Shown one piece after another: positions 25,278 to 33,886 of a stretch of 64,000 nt of DNA. The DNA is taken from the NCBI RefSeq assembly GCF_042650125.1, contig NZ_JBHSAP010000015.1, forward strand, positions 434,001 to 498,000. The letters are read 5' to 3'. Source of the stretch: Salinithrix halophila. GTDB lineage: Bacteria; Bacillota; Bacilli; Thermoactinomycetales; DSM-45169. The notes under the pieces were generated by a model. The model made no database searches, was not told the DNA's origin, and saw only the letters and a program-made list of their open reading frames with translations. Each line of letters opens with the position of its first letter. Position 1 is the first letter of the stretch. Made by a program: the position numbers and the translations under genes.

Positions 25278-26726
25278 TTGAAAAACCCGGAGACGATTTG
25301 TCGGGAGCATACCCGTTTGGAGGAGGAAGATATCGCCCGGATCACCGATTTGGCCCGTCACCTGCCCGTTATTGCCGATTTGGCCCAGGCCAATGTGTTT
25401 ATCGATTGTCCGGTGGGAGAGGGGCCCCATGCAGTGGTCGTGGCGGAAGCCAGCCCGCGTACGGCTCGCTCGCTGTATAAGGGGTCGGTGGTTGGGCAGT
25501 TTGCTTATGAATCCTATGAGCCGGCTGTCAGCCTAGCGCATCGAACCGGGGAGCCCGCGATTCGTAACCGGGCGATCACCCAGGAAGGGAAGTCAGCCAA
25601 ACAGAGTGTAGTCCCCATTAAAAATGCCGCGGGAAAAACCATTGGTTCGCTGATCATGGAACAGGACATCAGCGATCAATTGATGAATGAGGTGCAGCTT
25701 CAGGCGCTGACCGATACCACGGAGCAACTGAGTCTCACTTTGATGGAACTGACAGAGGAGAAATCTTTTTTTTCTGATATCGTGCAGGAATCCCTGTACC
25801 TCGTCGATCCCCATGGGCGGGTGGTTTATGCCAATTCACAAGGGATCAACCTGGTGGCAGAATGGGGCGGTTGCGGGGAAGTGATTGGGGAGCAGATCGA
25901 CGAGAGGCTTTGCTTCCTGGAAGATGTCCCCTATCAGGGCCATAAGGTTTTTTACGGGGAGCGGCATCTCGATGGGAAGGCCTATGCGATCAAGGGAGTC
26001 GGTCTTCATCGAGATCACAGCCGGGTTGGGACACTGCTTTCCATTCGCGACCTGACGGAGCTGAAGGAAAAAGAACGGCAGTTGATGGTGAAGTCGACGG
26101 TGATCCGAGAAATCCACCACCGGGTAAAGAACAACCTCCAGATGATTGCCAGCCTGCTTCGGCTTCAGATGAGACGGGGGGTGCCTCCAGAAGCGGAGGC
26201 GGTCTTAAGGGAAGGGCTTCATCGGATCCTCAGCATCGCCTCCGTTCACGAGATCTTTTCCGATACGGGTCTGGAGAAAGTAGAGCTTTTGGAGATGGTG
26301 GAGAAGATTGGGAGTATGCTGGCTGTTAACGGACCGGCTGACCAGGAGATCCGCTTCACATGCAGCGGTCCGTCCACCCTTCTTCCCTCCGAGAAGGCGG
26401 TCTCTCTGGCCCTGATCACTAACGAGTTGATCCAGAATGCTGTAGAACATGCTTTCCGCAGTCGATCATCCGGGGAAATTACCGTATCGGTGAAGCAGAG
26501 GGGAGAAGGGGTGCTTATCCGGATCGCGGATAACGGTTCGGGATTGCCGGAACGAGGAGAGATTCCGGAAAGCCTCGGTCTCCAAATTGTACGGAATTTG
26601 ACGGAGCATGATCTGGCTGGCGCTTTCAAGCTTCATTCGAAGGGAAAGGGCACGACGGCGATGCTGTATATTCCCTTGGAGGAGGGGTCCCATGAACAAA
26701 CCCAGGATTCTACTGGCGGAGGATGA
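25278..26726 (+). CDS. sensor histidine kinase (PdtaS/EutW type)
   Basis: 482 residues, soluble. Residues 1-140 match the GAF-like N-terminal sensor domain of PdtaS/EutW kinases (RITDLARHLPVIADLAQANV). A PAS domain follows at about 165-265 (SLYLVDPHGRVVYANSQG), then a HisKA_2 domain with the phospho-His in VIREIHHRVKNNLQM (His280/281), and a HATPase (LITNELIQNAVEHA, IADNGSGLPE). TTG start after AAAGGGGTGA. Overlaps the ANTAR regulator gene by 35 bp. In EutVW systems the kinase phosphorylates the ANTAR protein on sensing ethanolamine; the ligand here is inferred from the operon. Confidence 0.88.
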   Translation: MKNPETICREHTRLEEEDIARITDLARHLPVIADLAQANVFIDCPVGEGPHAVVVAEASPRTARSLYKGSVVGQFAYESYEPAVSLAHRTGEPAIRNRAITQEGKSAKQSVVPIKNAAGKTIGSLIMEQDISDQLMNEVQLQALTDTTEQLSLTLMELTEEKSFFSDIVQESLYLVDPHGRVVYANSQGINLVAEWGGCGEVIGEQIDERLCFLEDVPYQGHKVFYGERHLDGKAYAIKGVGLHRDHSRVGTLLSIRDLTELKEKERQLMVKSTVIREIHHRVKNNLQMIASLLRLQMRRGVPPEAEAVLREGLHRILSIASVHEIFSDTGLEKVELLEMVEKIGSMLAVNGPADQEIRFTCSGPSTLLPSEKAVSLALITNELIQNAVEHAFRSRSSGEITVSVKQRGEGVLIRIADNGSGLPERGEIPESLGLQIVRNLTEHDLAGAFKLHSKGKGTTAMLYIPLEEGSHEQTQDSTGGG

Positions 26727-27276
26727 ATCCATTCTGCGGATGGACCTGAGAGAGATGCTCAAAGAATCAGGGTACGTAGTAGCCGGTGAAGCCGGGGACG
26801 GTGACAAAGCCCTGGAACTAGCTCACACCATTCGGCCTGACTTGGTAATTATGGACATCAAGATGCCGAAGATGAACGGCCTGAAGGCGGCCCGAATCAT
26901 TAGCCGATCCCTCGGGATTCCAGTCCTATTGTTGACGGCATACAGCCAGAAGGATTTCATCGAAGAAGCGAAGCAATCCTTTGTCACCGGCTATCTTGTA
27001 AAGCCAATCCGTAAGTCCCAACTAATTCCTGCCGTGGAGGTTTCCCTCGGACAAGCCCGACGTATCCATGATTTGCAGGGGGAAATCTCCGGCTTGGAGG
27101 CCAAGCTGGAGACCCGCAAGCGGGTGGAGCGGGCGAAAGGAAAGTTGATGGAACAGAACGGTTGGTCAGAAGAAGAGGCCTATCATGCATTACGGTGTGA
27201 GAGCATGGAAAAAAGGGTTCCCATCGAAGAACTGTCCCGCCGAATCCTGGGAGGGGACGTCAAGGGATCGGCCTGA
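26692..27276 (+). CDS. ANTAR-domain response regulator (RNA-binding antiterminator)
   Basis: 194 residues. Receiver domain 1-120 with Asp11, phospho-acceptor Asp55 in VIMDIKMPKMNG and Lys104 in YLVKPIRK; a coiled linker (LQGEISGLEAKLETRKRVE); ANTAR three-helix domain at about 135-190 (AKGKLMEQNGWSEEEAYHAL and KRVPIEELSRRIL). Start at ATG 26692, with GGAGGAGGGG upstream, inside the kinase gene. Phosphorylated ANTAR proteins dimerise and bind paired hairpins in leader RNAs to prevent termination. Two such leaders flank this gene pair. Confidence 0.92.
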   Translation: MNKPRILLAEDESILRMDLREMLKESGYVVAGEAGDGDKALELAHTIRPDLVIMDIKMPKMNGLKAARIISRSLGIPVLLLTAYSQKDFIEEAKQSFVTGYLVKPIRKSQLIPAVEVSLGQARRIHDLQGEISGLEAKLETRKRVERAKGKLMEQNGWSEEEAYHALRCESMEKRVPIEELSRRILGGDVKGSA

Positions 27277-27277
27277 T

Positions 27278-27345
27278 AAGTAAATACTGAACGAGGCAAC
27301 GGCGCCGAAGAAATACATTGCGTATTTCAGGGTGCCGTTTTGTTT
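27278..27345 (+). promoter_or_regulatory. ANTAR-type antitermination leader, copy 2
   Basis: Begins right after the ANTAR stop codon. It shares AAGTAAATA (27278-27286) with copy 1 (25189-25197), then GGC (27295-27297), hexaloop AACGGC with A1 and G4, GCC (27304-27306). The terminator uses CGGCGCC (27300-27306) with GGTGCCG (27331-27337), an upper stem GAAATAC/GTATTTC and TTTTGTTT. P2 again overlaps the 5' arm of the terminator. The distance from AAGTAAATA to GGC is 17 nt here and 16 nt in copy 1. P1 is weak here (AGT/ACT only). It would gate expression of the five catabolic genes downstream. Confidence 0.6.
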
Positions 27346-27372
27346 GCAACGAGGGAGACAGGAGGGGGCGGA

Positions 27373-28128
27373 TTGAAACGAAAACCGTTGATCGGTCTGA
27401 CCGGTTACCATGTCCGGGGAGAGGAGGGACATGGAGGAACATTTCGGGGGTTGCCGGGCCAAGGCTTCCATGTCGTCGGCCATGATTATATTCAGGCTGT
27501 TGGAAAGGCGGGAGGTCTTCCCATCGGACTGCCCGTCCTCGATCCGAGGGAGGCAAAAGGAATAATCGCCCAGTTGGACGGGTTGCTCCTAAGTGGCGGG
27601 GAGGACATCGATCCTTCTTTGTATGGAGAGCGTCCCGATATGCGCTGCTGGACCCTAGTTCCGGAACGGGATCAGTTCGAACTGGCTTTGCTTCGAGAGG
27701 CGATGGATCAAGGACTGCCTGTGCTGGCTGTCTGCCGTGGTATGCAGCTTCTCAACATTGCCTTTGGCGGGACCCTGTATAAGGACGTATCCGATATTCC
27801 CGGCGGGTCTCTTTGCCACCAGTTCCATCGAGCGCCCCGCTGGTACCCGGCGCATCGGGTCACTCTGAAGGGAAAGGAGCTGAAACAATGGTTCCAGACG
27901 GATGAAATCGAGACGAACAGCTATCATCATCAAGTTGTAAAGGAGGTGGGAATGGGGCTGGAGGTGGCGGCTGTGGCCGAAGACGGCGTGGTGGAGAGCC
28001 TGCGTCACCCTGATCATCCCCAGGTATTGGCGATCCAATGGCATCCGGAGACGATGGCTGTACAAAACGAACGGGGGATGATCCCTTTTCATTGGTTAAT
28101 CGCACGGATATTGGAACGGGGAGGATGA
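27373..28128 (+). CDS. class I glutamine-amidotransferase-like gamma-glutamyl hydrolase (PuuD type)
   Basis: 251 residues. Peptidase C26 family: nucleophile Cys in LAVCRGMQLLNIAFGG, His and Glu in QWHPETM, and the LLLSGGEDIDPSLYG loop of PuuD-like enzymes. It hydrolyses gamma-glutamyl amides to glutamate and the freed acid. TTG start at 27373, 7 nt after GGAGG; the reading from 27340 would begin inside the terminator. First gene after leader copy 2. Here the likely substrate is the gamma-glutamylated, oxidised product (inference). Confidence 0.88.
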   Translation: MKRKPLIGLTGYHVRGEEGHGGTFRGLPGQGFHVVGHDYIQAVGKAGGLPIGLPVLDPREAKGIIAQLDGLLLSGGEDIDPSLYGERPDMRCWTLVPERDQFELALLREAMDQGLPVLAVCRGMQLLNIAFGGTLYKDVSDIPGGSLCHQFHRAPRWYPAHRVTLKGKELKQWFQTDEIETNSYHHQVVKEVGMGLEVAAVAEDGVVESLRHPDHPQVLAIQWHPETMAVQNERGMIPFHWLIARILERGG

Positions 28129-28132
28129 CGGT

Positions 28133-29587
28133 ATGACACGAAAATCATGGACGCATGAAGGAGTTTGCTGGGTTGCGGGCCGAAAACGGACCCTCCCGGA
28201 GACCATCGAAGTGACGGATCCTGCAGATGGGCGGGTAATTGGGTGTGTTCCCCGGGGTGGGGTGGAACTGGCCCGGGAGGCAGTGGACACGGCTTCGGAG
28301 GCATTTCCGGCGTGGTCGAGACGGCTCCCTCGGGAACGGGGCCAGGTCTTGAAGGATTGGGCGAATCGTATTCTAGATCACCGAGCGGAGCTTGCAAAAC
28401 TGTTGTCCCAGGAGCAGGGAAAACCCGTTGCCGAGGCTCTAGGAGAAGTGGAGACCGCAGCGGAGTTCGTGGAGTGGTACGGCGAGGAAGCGAAGCGGAT
28501 CAGCGGGGAAGTGCTTCCTCCTGCTAAGGAAAACCAGCAGATGACAGTTCTTCGGCAACCGGTGGGAGTGGCAGCGCTGATTACTCCTTGGAACTACCCG
28601 GCCGCGATGGTGACCCGCAAAGCGGCACCAGCGTTAGCTGCGGGGTGCACGGTGGTGCTGAAGCCTGCCAAAGAGACGCCCCTGATCGCTTCGGCGCTGT
28701 TCGAGCTGCTGATGGAGACCAATCTTCCTCACGGGGCGGCCAATCTGGTGACGGGAGATGCGGCCTCCATTGGTGATACTTGGTTAGGGGATTACCGGGT
28801 AAGAAAAATCTCGTTCACCGGCTCGACGGGTGTCGGCAAGGAATTGATGAAAAAAGCGGCGGAGCATGTGAAACGGGTTTCCCTGGAATTGGGCGGGAAT
28901 GCTCCAGCCCTCGTTTTCGAGGATGCGGACCTGGATCGAGCAGCGGATGCAATCGTCGCCAATAAATTTGAGAACGGTGGCCAGATGTGCAACGGCATCA
29001 ACCTTATCTTCGTCCAGGAACCGGTTCGGGAAGAACTGACCGAACGAATCCTCGCCAGGGTGAAAGCTCTTCGGGTGGGAAGGGGAACGGAAACGGAGTG
29101 CCATGTCGGCCCCCTGATCAATCAGAGGGCTTGTCACAAGGTGCAAGCTTTGGTGGATGATGCTGTAAACAAGGGAGCCCGTCTCCGATACGGCGGAGAA
29201 CCTTTGCTGGAAGGAGAGTATTCCAACGGGCATTTTTATCGACCCACCGTTCTGACCGAGGTGGATGATCGGATGGATCTGACGCGGGATGAGGTCTTTG
29301 GCCCTGTCGCCCCGATCCTCACCTTTCGCATCGAAGAAGAAGCAGTCCGGCGGGCCAACGGGACTCCCTACGGATTGGCAGCCTATTTATTCACCCGGGA
29401 CGGGGGACGGATTCACCGTTTGACTGAAGGATTGGAAGCTGGAATGGTGGGTGTCAATGGCACCTCGCTCAGTTTCCCTCAGGCGCCTTTCGGCGGGATC
29501 AAGGAGAGCGGGCTGGGGCGAGAAGGCGGTCTTTATGGGTTGGAGGAATTTCTTGAATTGAAGTTCATCTCCACCATGCTGGACTGA
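28133..29587 (+). CDS. aldehyde dehydrogenase (NAD-dependent)
   Basis: 484 residues, full ALDH length and close to the succinate-semialdehyde/gamma-glutamyl-aldehyde group. Seen: the cofactor segment LITPWNYPAAM, KPAKETPL, SFTGSTGVGKEL, catalytic Glu in LELGGNAPALV and catalytic Cys in GGQMCNGIN (GQVC is more usual; the Cys is kept), and the C-terminal PFGGIKESGLGREGG. It sits 4 bp after the hydrolase gene. Expected role: oxidise a gamma-glutamyl amino aldehyde to the acid (inference from neighbours). Confidence 0.9.
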   Translation: MTRKSWTHEGVCWVAGRKRTLPETIEVTDPADGRVIGCVPRGGVELAREAVDTASEAFPAWSRRLPRERGQVLKDWANRILDHRAELAKLLSQEQGKPVAEALGEVETAAEFVEWYGEEAKRISGEVLPPAKENQQMTVLRQPVGVAALITPWNYPAAMVTRKAAPALAAGCTVVLKPAKETPLIASALFELLMETNLPHGAANLVTGDAASIGDTWLGDYRVRKISFTGSTGVGKELMKKAAEHVKRVSLELGGNAPALVFEDADLDRAADAIVANKFENGGQMCNGINLIFVQEPVREELTERILARVKALRVGRGTETECHVGPLINQRACHKVQALVDDAVNKGARLRYGGEPLLEGEYSNGHFYRPTVLTEVDDRMDLTRDEVFGPVAPILTFRIEEEAVRRANGTPYGLAAYLFTRDGGRIHRLTEGLEAGMVGVNGTSLSFPQAPFGGIKESGLGREGGLYGLEEFLELKFISTMLD

Positions 29588-29619
29588 CGGGACGTTATTT
29601 GCGAAGGGAGAGATACGAT

Positions 29620-31020
29620 ATGCAGCGTGCTGTGCCGACCGTACAAAAAAAGGGCCTTCTGTCCAAGGGAGAACTGGAGGGGCTCATCCGCGACGGACAC
29701 ATCGACACCGTCATCATCGCGATCTGCGACATGCAGGGAAGACTGATGGGGAAGCGGCTGACGGGGGAGTTTTTCTTGGAGAGCGCCATCGACCACGGGA
29801 CTCACTTCTGTAATTATTTGTTGGGAACCGATATGGAGATGAACACCCCGGGAGGCTTCCAGGAGATGAACTGGAATGGCGGATACGGCGACTGGCTGGC
29901 CCGTCCCGACTGGAATACCGCAAGGCGGATCCCCTGGCTGGAGAAAACAGCGTTGGTGTTGGCGGATGCCGTGGATGAAGAGAGCGGAAGGATGATTGAA
30001 ATTGCCCCGCGCAGTGTACTGAAGCGGCAGATCGAACAGGCGGAGAAGAAGGGCCTCCGTCCCTTTATGGCCAGTGAGCTGGAGTTTTATCTGTTAAAAG
30101 ATTCTTACGAAGAGGTCCACGGGAAGGGGTATGAATTGATCCGGGCTGCCGGTCATTATAACGAAGACTACAACCTTCTTCAGGCGACCCGGAATGAGCC
30201 AGTCTACTATAAACTTCGCAAATGGATGATCGAATCCGGCATTCCCATTGAGTCTTCCAAGGGGGAAGCCTGGATCGGCCAACACGAGGTGAATATCGGG
30301 TATGCTGACGCTCTCTCTTCGGCGGACCGGCACGTGCTGTTTAAGCACGGAGCGAAGGAAATCAGTATCCAGGAAGGGTATTCTCTCACATTTATGGCAA
30401 AACCGGACCATCGTTGGACCGGCTCCAGTGGTCATATCCATCTCAGCTGCCGCGACCTGGAGGGAGAGGAGAATCGTTTCCACCAGCCGGGGGATGAGCT
30501 TTTCAACATGTCAGAGACGATGCGTCAGTTTCTGGCCGGTGTCATGGCTTATACCCGGGACTTCTCTCTTCTCTTCGCCCCCAATGTCAACTCCTACAAG
30601 CGTTTCGCCCATGAAAGCTGGGCCCCCGTCCATATCGTTTGGAGCCGGGACAACCGTTCTGCTGGATATCGGATCGTTGGCAGCGGAAACAGCCTGCGCT
30701 TCGAGAACCGGATCACGGGAGCGGACATCAACCCTTACCTTGCCTATGCGGCTATGATCGGGGCAGGGTTGGAAGGAATCGAGCGGGAACTGGAGCTGCC
30801 GGAGGAGTTCAAGGGAAACGCCTACGAAGGAAAGGGGGTCGCTCGGATTCCCGGCTCTCTCTATGAAGCGATCCAATGCTGGGAAGAGAGCGAAATCGTG
30901 AACAAGGTGCTGGGAGAAAGTGTTCACTATCATTACGGACATGCGGCAAAGCTGGAACAACAAGCTTATGACACGGTTGTAACCAATTGGGAGAGGGCCC
31001 GGTATTTCGAACAGGGCTGA
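29620..31020 (+). CDS. glutamine synthetase-like gamma-glutamylamide ligase
   Basis: 466 residues. Start at ATG 29620, 9 nt after GGGAG. GS-fold catalytic features: metal-binding Glu in FMASELEFYL, GQHEVNIGYADAL, HRWTGSSGHIHLSC, NSYKRFAHESWAP and RFENRITGADINPYLAYAA. It diverges from GlnA and lacks its ammonia-site and regulatory loops, so it belongs with the PuuA/GlnA3/GlnA4 ligases that join glutamate to amines rather than ammonia. With an ethanolamine-type permease in the same operon, gamma-glutamylethanolamide synthesis is the best guess; a polyamine or another amine remains possible. Confidence 0.85.
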   Translation: MQRAVPTVQKKGLLSKGELEGLIRDGHIDTVIIAICDMQGRLMGKRLTGEFFLESAIDHGTHFCNYLLGTDMEMNTPGGFQEMNWNGGYGDWLARPDWNTARRIPWLEKTALVLADAVDEESGRMIEIAPRSVLKRQIEQAEKKGLRPFMASELEFYLLKDSYEEVHGKGYELIRAAGHYNEDYNLLQATRNEPVYYKLRKWMIESGIPIESSKGEAWIGQHEVNIGYADALSSADRHVLFKHGAKEISIQEGYSLTFMAKPDHRWTGSSGHIHLSCRDLEGEENRFHQPGDELFNMSETMRQFLAGVMAYTRDFSLLFAPNVNSYKRFAHESWAPVHIVWSRDNRSAGYRIVGSGNSLRFENRITGADINPYLAYAAMIGAGLEGIERELELPEEFKGNAYEGKGVARIPGSLYEAIQCWEESEIVNKVLGESVHYHYGHAAKLEQQAYDTVVTNWERARYFEQG

Positions 31021-31043
31021 TGAAATTAGGAGGAGGGAGAAGT

Positions 31044-31811
31044 ATGCGCCTACAAGAAAAAGCCTGCCTAATTACCGGGGCGGGGAGCGGCATGGGAAAA
31101 ACCGCCGCCCGGATGTTCGCAGCGGAGGGAGCGAAAGTGGCCGTCCTGGAAATCGATGAGACCTCCGGCAAGGAGACGGCAGAGGAGATCCGTGAAGCAG
31201 GTGGGTCTGCTGAGTACTTCGCTTGTGACGTTTCCAAGGAGGAGAGTGTCAAAGAGGCGGTGGAGAAGGCTTACGATTCCTTCGGCCCACCGGAGGTTCT
31301 CTACAACAATGCAGGTATTATGCCGGCGGAGGACCATTCGGTGATCGATACCGATGAAGCAGTTTGGGATCGGGTCTTCAGCATCAACGTCAAGGGGATT
31401 TACTTCATGTGCAAGTATGTCATTCCCCAGATGGCCCAGAGGCAGCGGGGTTCCATCATTAACATCGCTTCTTTCGTCGCCTCTATGGGATGTAGTGTTC
31501 CCCAGGACGCTTACACTGCCTCCAAGGGGGCGGTCATCTCCCTAACCAAGTCCCTAGCAATTCAGTTCCGTCCGAAAGGGATTCGCAGCAATGCCATCTG
31601 CCCAGGGCCAATTGAGACCCCCCTGATGACCGAGTGGCTGTTAAAGGATGAACAGGCACGGCAACTCCGACTCAGCCGCCAGCCGAGCGGTCGCTTCGGC
31701 AGGGCGGAGGATATCGTCCACTGTGCCGTTTACTTGGCCTCTGATGAAGCGGACTGGACCAACGGGGCGATTATCCAAATCGATGGGGGAATTACCAGCA
31801 ACTACTTTTAA
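31044..31811 (+). CDS. SDR oxidoreductase of the amine catabolic operon
   Basis: 255 residues. Classical SDR: TGAGSGMGKTAARM, NNAGIMP, Ser in NIASFVASMG, and YTASKGAV. Start at ATG 31044 after AGGAGGGAG. In polyamine (Puu) pathways this position holds an FAD amine oxidase; none is present here. An SDR instead fits oxidation of an alcohol such as gamma-glutamylethanolamide to the aldehyde used by the neighbouring ALDH (inference). Confidence 0.88.
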   Translation: MRLQEKACLITGAGSGMGKTAARMFAAEGAKVAVLEIDETSGKETAEEIREAGGSAEYFACDVSKEESVKEAVEKAYDSFGPPEVLYNNAGIMPAEDHSVIDTDEAVWDRVFSINVKGIYFMCKYVIPQMAQRQRGSIINIASFVASMGCSVPQDAYTASKGAVISLTKSLAIQFRPKGIRSNAICPGPIETPLMTEWLLKDEQARQLRLSRQPSGRFGRAEDIVHCAVYLASDEADWTNGAIIQIDGGITSNYF

Positions 31812-31832
31812 ATGGAAAGTGGGGGAAGGCTG

Positions 31833-33206
31833 ATGGAAAACAAAGGGTTGAGGAAAGCGCTGAAGCCGATTCATCTGTGGGGGATTACGGTTGGGATGGT
31901 CATCTCGGGACAATATTTCGGTTGGAACTACGGGTTTGAGAAGGGTGGGACCCTCGGGCTGGCGATTGCCGCCCTGATCATTACCCTTTTCTATACGACG
32001 TTCATCTTTAGCTACTCGGAGCTGTCCACATCGATTCCCCATGCGGGTGGGCCTTCCGCCTACGCCCGCAGAGCGATGGGCCCCTTTATGGGATATCTGA
32101 CGGGGCTAGCTGTCCTGTTTGAATTTGTCTTTGCCCCACCGGCCATTGCGGTTTCCACCGGCGCCTATATCCACTTCCTCATTCCCTCCATCCCCACCCT
32201 ATACGGAACCGTGATTGTCTTTGTCTTCTTCATCCTGATCAACCTGATCGGAGTCAAGGGAGCGGCCCTGATCGAGATGGTGGCGACCATCCTCGCTCTG
32301 GTCGGGCTAGCCATCTATTTCGGTGCCGGACTGCCCAAGGTGGAGTTAGCCAACATCCTAGACGGGAATGCCATGAAGGGAGGATGGACGGGGGTGTTGG
32401 CCGCCATCCCCTTCGCCGTCTGGTTTTACCTGGCTGTGGAAGGCGGTGCGATGGCTGCGGAAGAAGTGGAAAACCCCAAAAAGGATATCCCCAAAGGTTT
32501 TATCTCAGGGATCCTGACCTTGGCCGTCTGCACCGGGGGTACCCTTTTCATCACCGCCGGTCTTGGCGGAGGAAAAGGCACCCCTGCTGACTACCCGCTG
32601 CCCCAAGCTCTAACAGGGGTTTACGGGAGCGGTTCTTTCCTTCCGACCACAGTGGCCGTGATCGGATTGGCGGGACTGATCGCCAGCTTGCACGGCATCA
32701 TCATCGGCTATTCCCGCCAGACCTTCGCCCTTTCTCGAGCGGGCTACTTGCCTCGTTTCCTTTCTCGTCTCAATCGGCATAAAGTCCCCCACTGGGGATT
32801 GATCGTTCCCGGATTAATCGGGGTCGTCTGCGCCGCTTCCGCTGACTTCGCTAATGCCCTCATCATCCTGTCGGTCTTTGGTGCGGTCTTGATGTATTGT
32901 TTGAGTATGATCTCCCTCTTTGTCTTACGCAAAAAAGAGCCGTATCTGGAGCGCCCCTTCAAGGTTTCGTATCCTCTTGTCCCCGGCATCGCTCTTGCTC
33001 TGGGCCTGTTATCGCTCTACAGCGTCATCCGTTACTCCGTCCTCACCACCCGCTTGCCCATCCTGGGCTTCCATGTTCCCCTCATCGCCGTCATCCTCGG
33101 CACCTTCCTCCTAGTCATCGTCTATTACGGAGCACGGGGAAGTACCCACTTACGCCCGCTGGCGGAGGAGTTTGGATCAACCGGGGGCGAGAGAGGGGTA
33201 GGGTGA
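31833..33206 (+). CDS. APC-family permease, ethanolamine permease type
   Basis: 457 residues, about 12 membrane helices. The N-terminal KPIHLWGITVGMVISGQYFG, GWNYGFEKGG, FIFSYSELSTSIPHAGGPSA and FEFVFAPPAIAVSTGAY are hallmarks I associate with the Eat-type ethanolamine permeases of the amino acid-polyamine-organocation superfamily. Start at ATG 31833 after GGGGGAAGG; the ATG at 31812 has no ribosome site. Last gene of the operon, followed by a terminator. It supplies the substrate for the ligase. Confidence 0.85.
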   Translation: MENKGLRKALKPIHLWGITVGMVISGQYFGWNYGFEKGGTLGLAIAALIITLFYTTFIFSYSELSTSIPHAGGPSAYARRAMGPFMGYLTGLAVLFEFVFAPPAIAVSTGAYIHFLIPSIPTLYGTVIVFVFFILINLIGVKGAALIEMVATILALVGLAIYFGAGLPKVELANILDGNAMKGGWTGVLAAIPFAVWFYLAVEGGAMAAEEVENPKKDIPKGFISGILTLAVCTGGTLFITAGLGGGKGTPADYPLPQALTGVYGSGSFLPTTVAVIGLAGLIASLHGIIIGYSRQTFALSRAGYLPRFLSRLNRHKVPHWGLIVPGLIGVVCAASADFANALIILSVFGAVLMYCLSMISLFVLRKKEPYLERPFKVSYPLVPGIALALGLLSLYSVIRYSVLTTRLPILGFHVPLIAVILGTFLLVIVYYGARGSTHLRPLAEEFGSTGGERGVG

Positions 33207-33233
33207 AGAATAGCGCGGGTTCTTCTATCAAAG

Positions 33234-33266
33234 AGTCGTTCCTTAAGATAAAGGAGCGGCTTTTTT
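33234..33266 (+). terminator. Rho-independent terminator of the amine catabolic operon
   Basis: AGTCGTTCCTT (33234-33244) pairs with AAGGAGCGGCT (33251-33261), then T-run. Confidence 0.82.
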
Positions 33267-33351
33267 ATGCGATGGTCCAAAAGTGGTCATAGATTTTATT
33301 GAGAGTGATAAGGTATTATGAAACGGCAATGAAGTTTCAAGGGGATGAGAG

Positions 33352-33714
33352 ATGAATATATTCACCAGAAAATTAGTAACAGGTATTGTTTGTTTCATCA
33401 TCATTATTATTCAAGGAAATCCTTTTAGCTATCTGAATCTGTTCGTTTTTCCATCTGTTGTGATATATGGAGGGGTTGTTTCATATCATGCAGAAAGGTT
33501 GACAAATAATAACATATTTCTCTCTTACTTGTTACATTGGTTAGGTGTGTTTATTTACCCCTTGTTCATTATGGTGTTTTTTGCTTTTGATTTTAATTTA
33601 AATCATGTAGAAATGTATTATAATAGCGTTCATTTCTATATTGTTTCTTCGGTGATCGCCTTTGTCTACTGGTTGATTGATCGGTTACTTTCACTTTTTA
33701 GTCCTAAAAAATAA
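33352..33714 (+). CDS. AT-rich orphan membrane protein
   Basis: 120 residues with four hydrophobic helices (GIVCFIIIIIQG, LFVFPSVVIYGGVV, LGVFIYPLFIMVFFAF, FYIVSSVIAFVYWLI). Ribosome site AAGGGGATGAG. Family not recognised. The base composition is visibly more AT-rich than both neighbours (TTT/ATT/AAT codons prevail), suggesting recent acquisition. A GGTTCCAT...ATGGAACC hairpin (33719-33740) follows without a T-run. Confidence 0.65.
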   Translation: MNIFTRKLVTGIVCFIIIIIQGNPFSYLNLFVFPSVVIYGGVVSYHAERLTNNNIFLSYLLHWLGVFIYPLFIMVFFAFDFNLNHVEMYYNSVHFYIVSSVIAFVYWLIDRLLSLFSPKK

Positions 33715-33718
33715 GGCA

Positions 33719-33740
33719 GGTTCCATCACATTATGGAACC
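33719..33740 (+). terminator. hairpin after the AT-rich gene
   Basis: GGTTCCAT (33719-33726) and ATGGAACC (33733-33740), 6-nt loop, no T-run. Confidence 0.4.
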
Positions 33741-33886
33741 GTCTGAGGCTGAGTGCCAGGCAGACTTTTTCGTATGCCGTTTTAGAGAGTTGTCCAAAAT
33801 GGACATATTGCAAAGAACGGCCCCCAACCCTCCTTCTGCATGTTAAAATAGGAGGAGTTTAGCATGTTTGGAGGACGAATGTTGTT

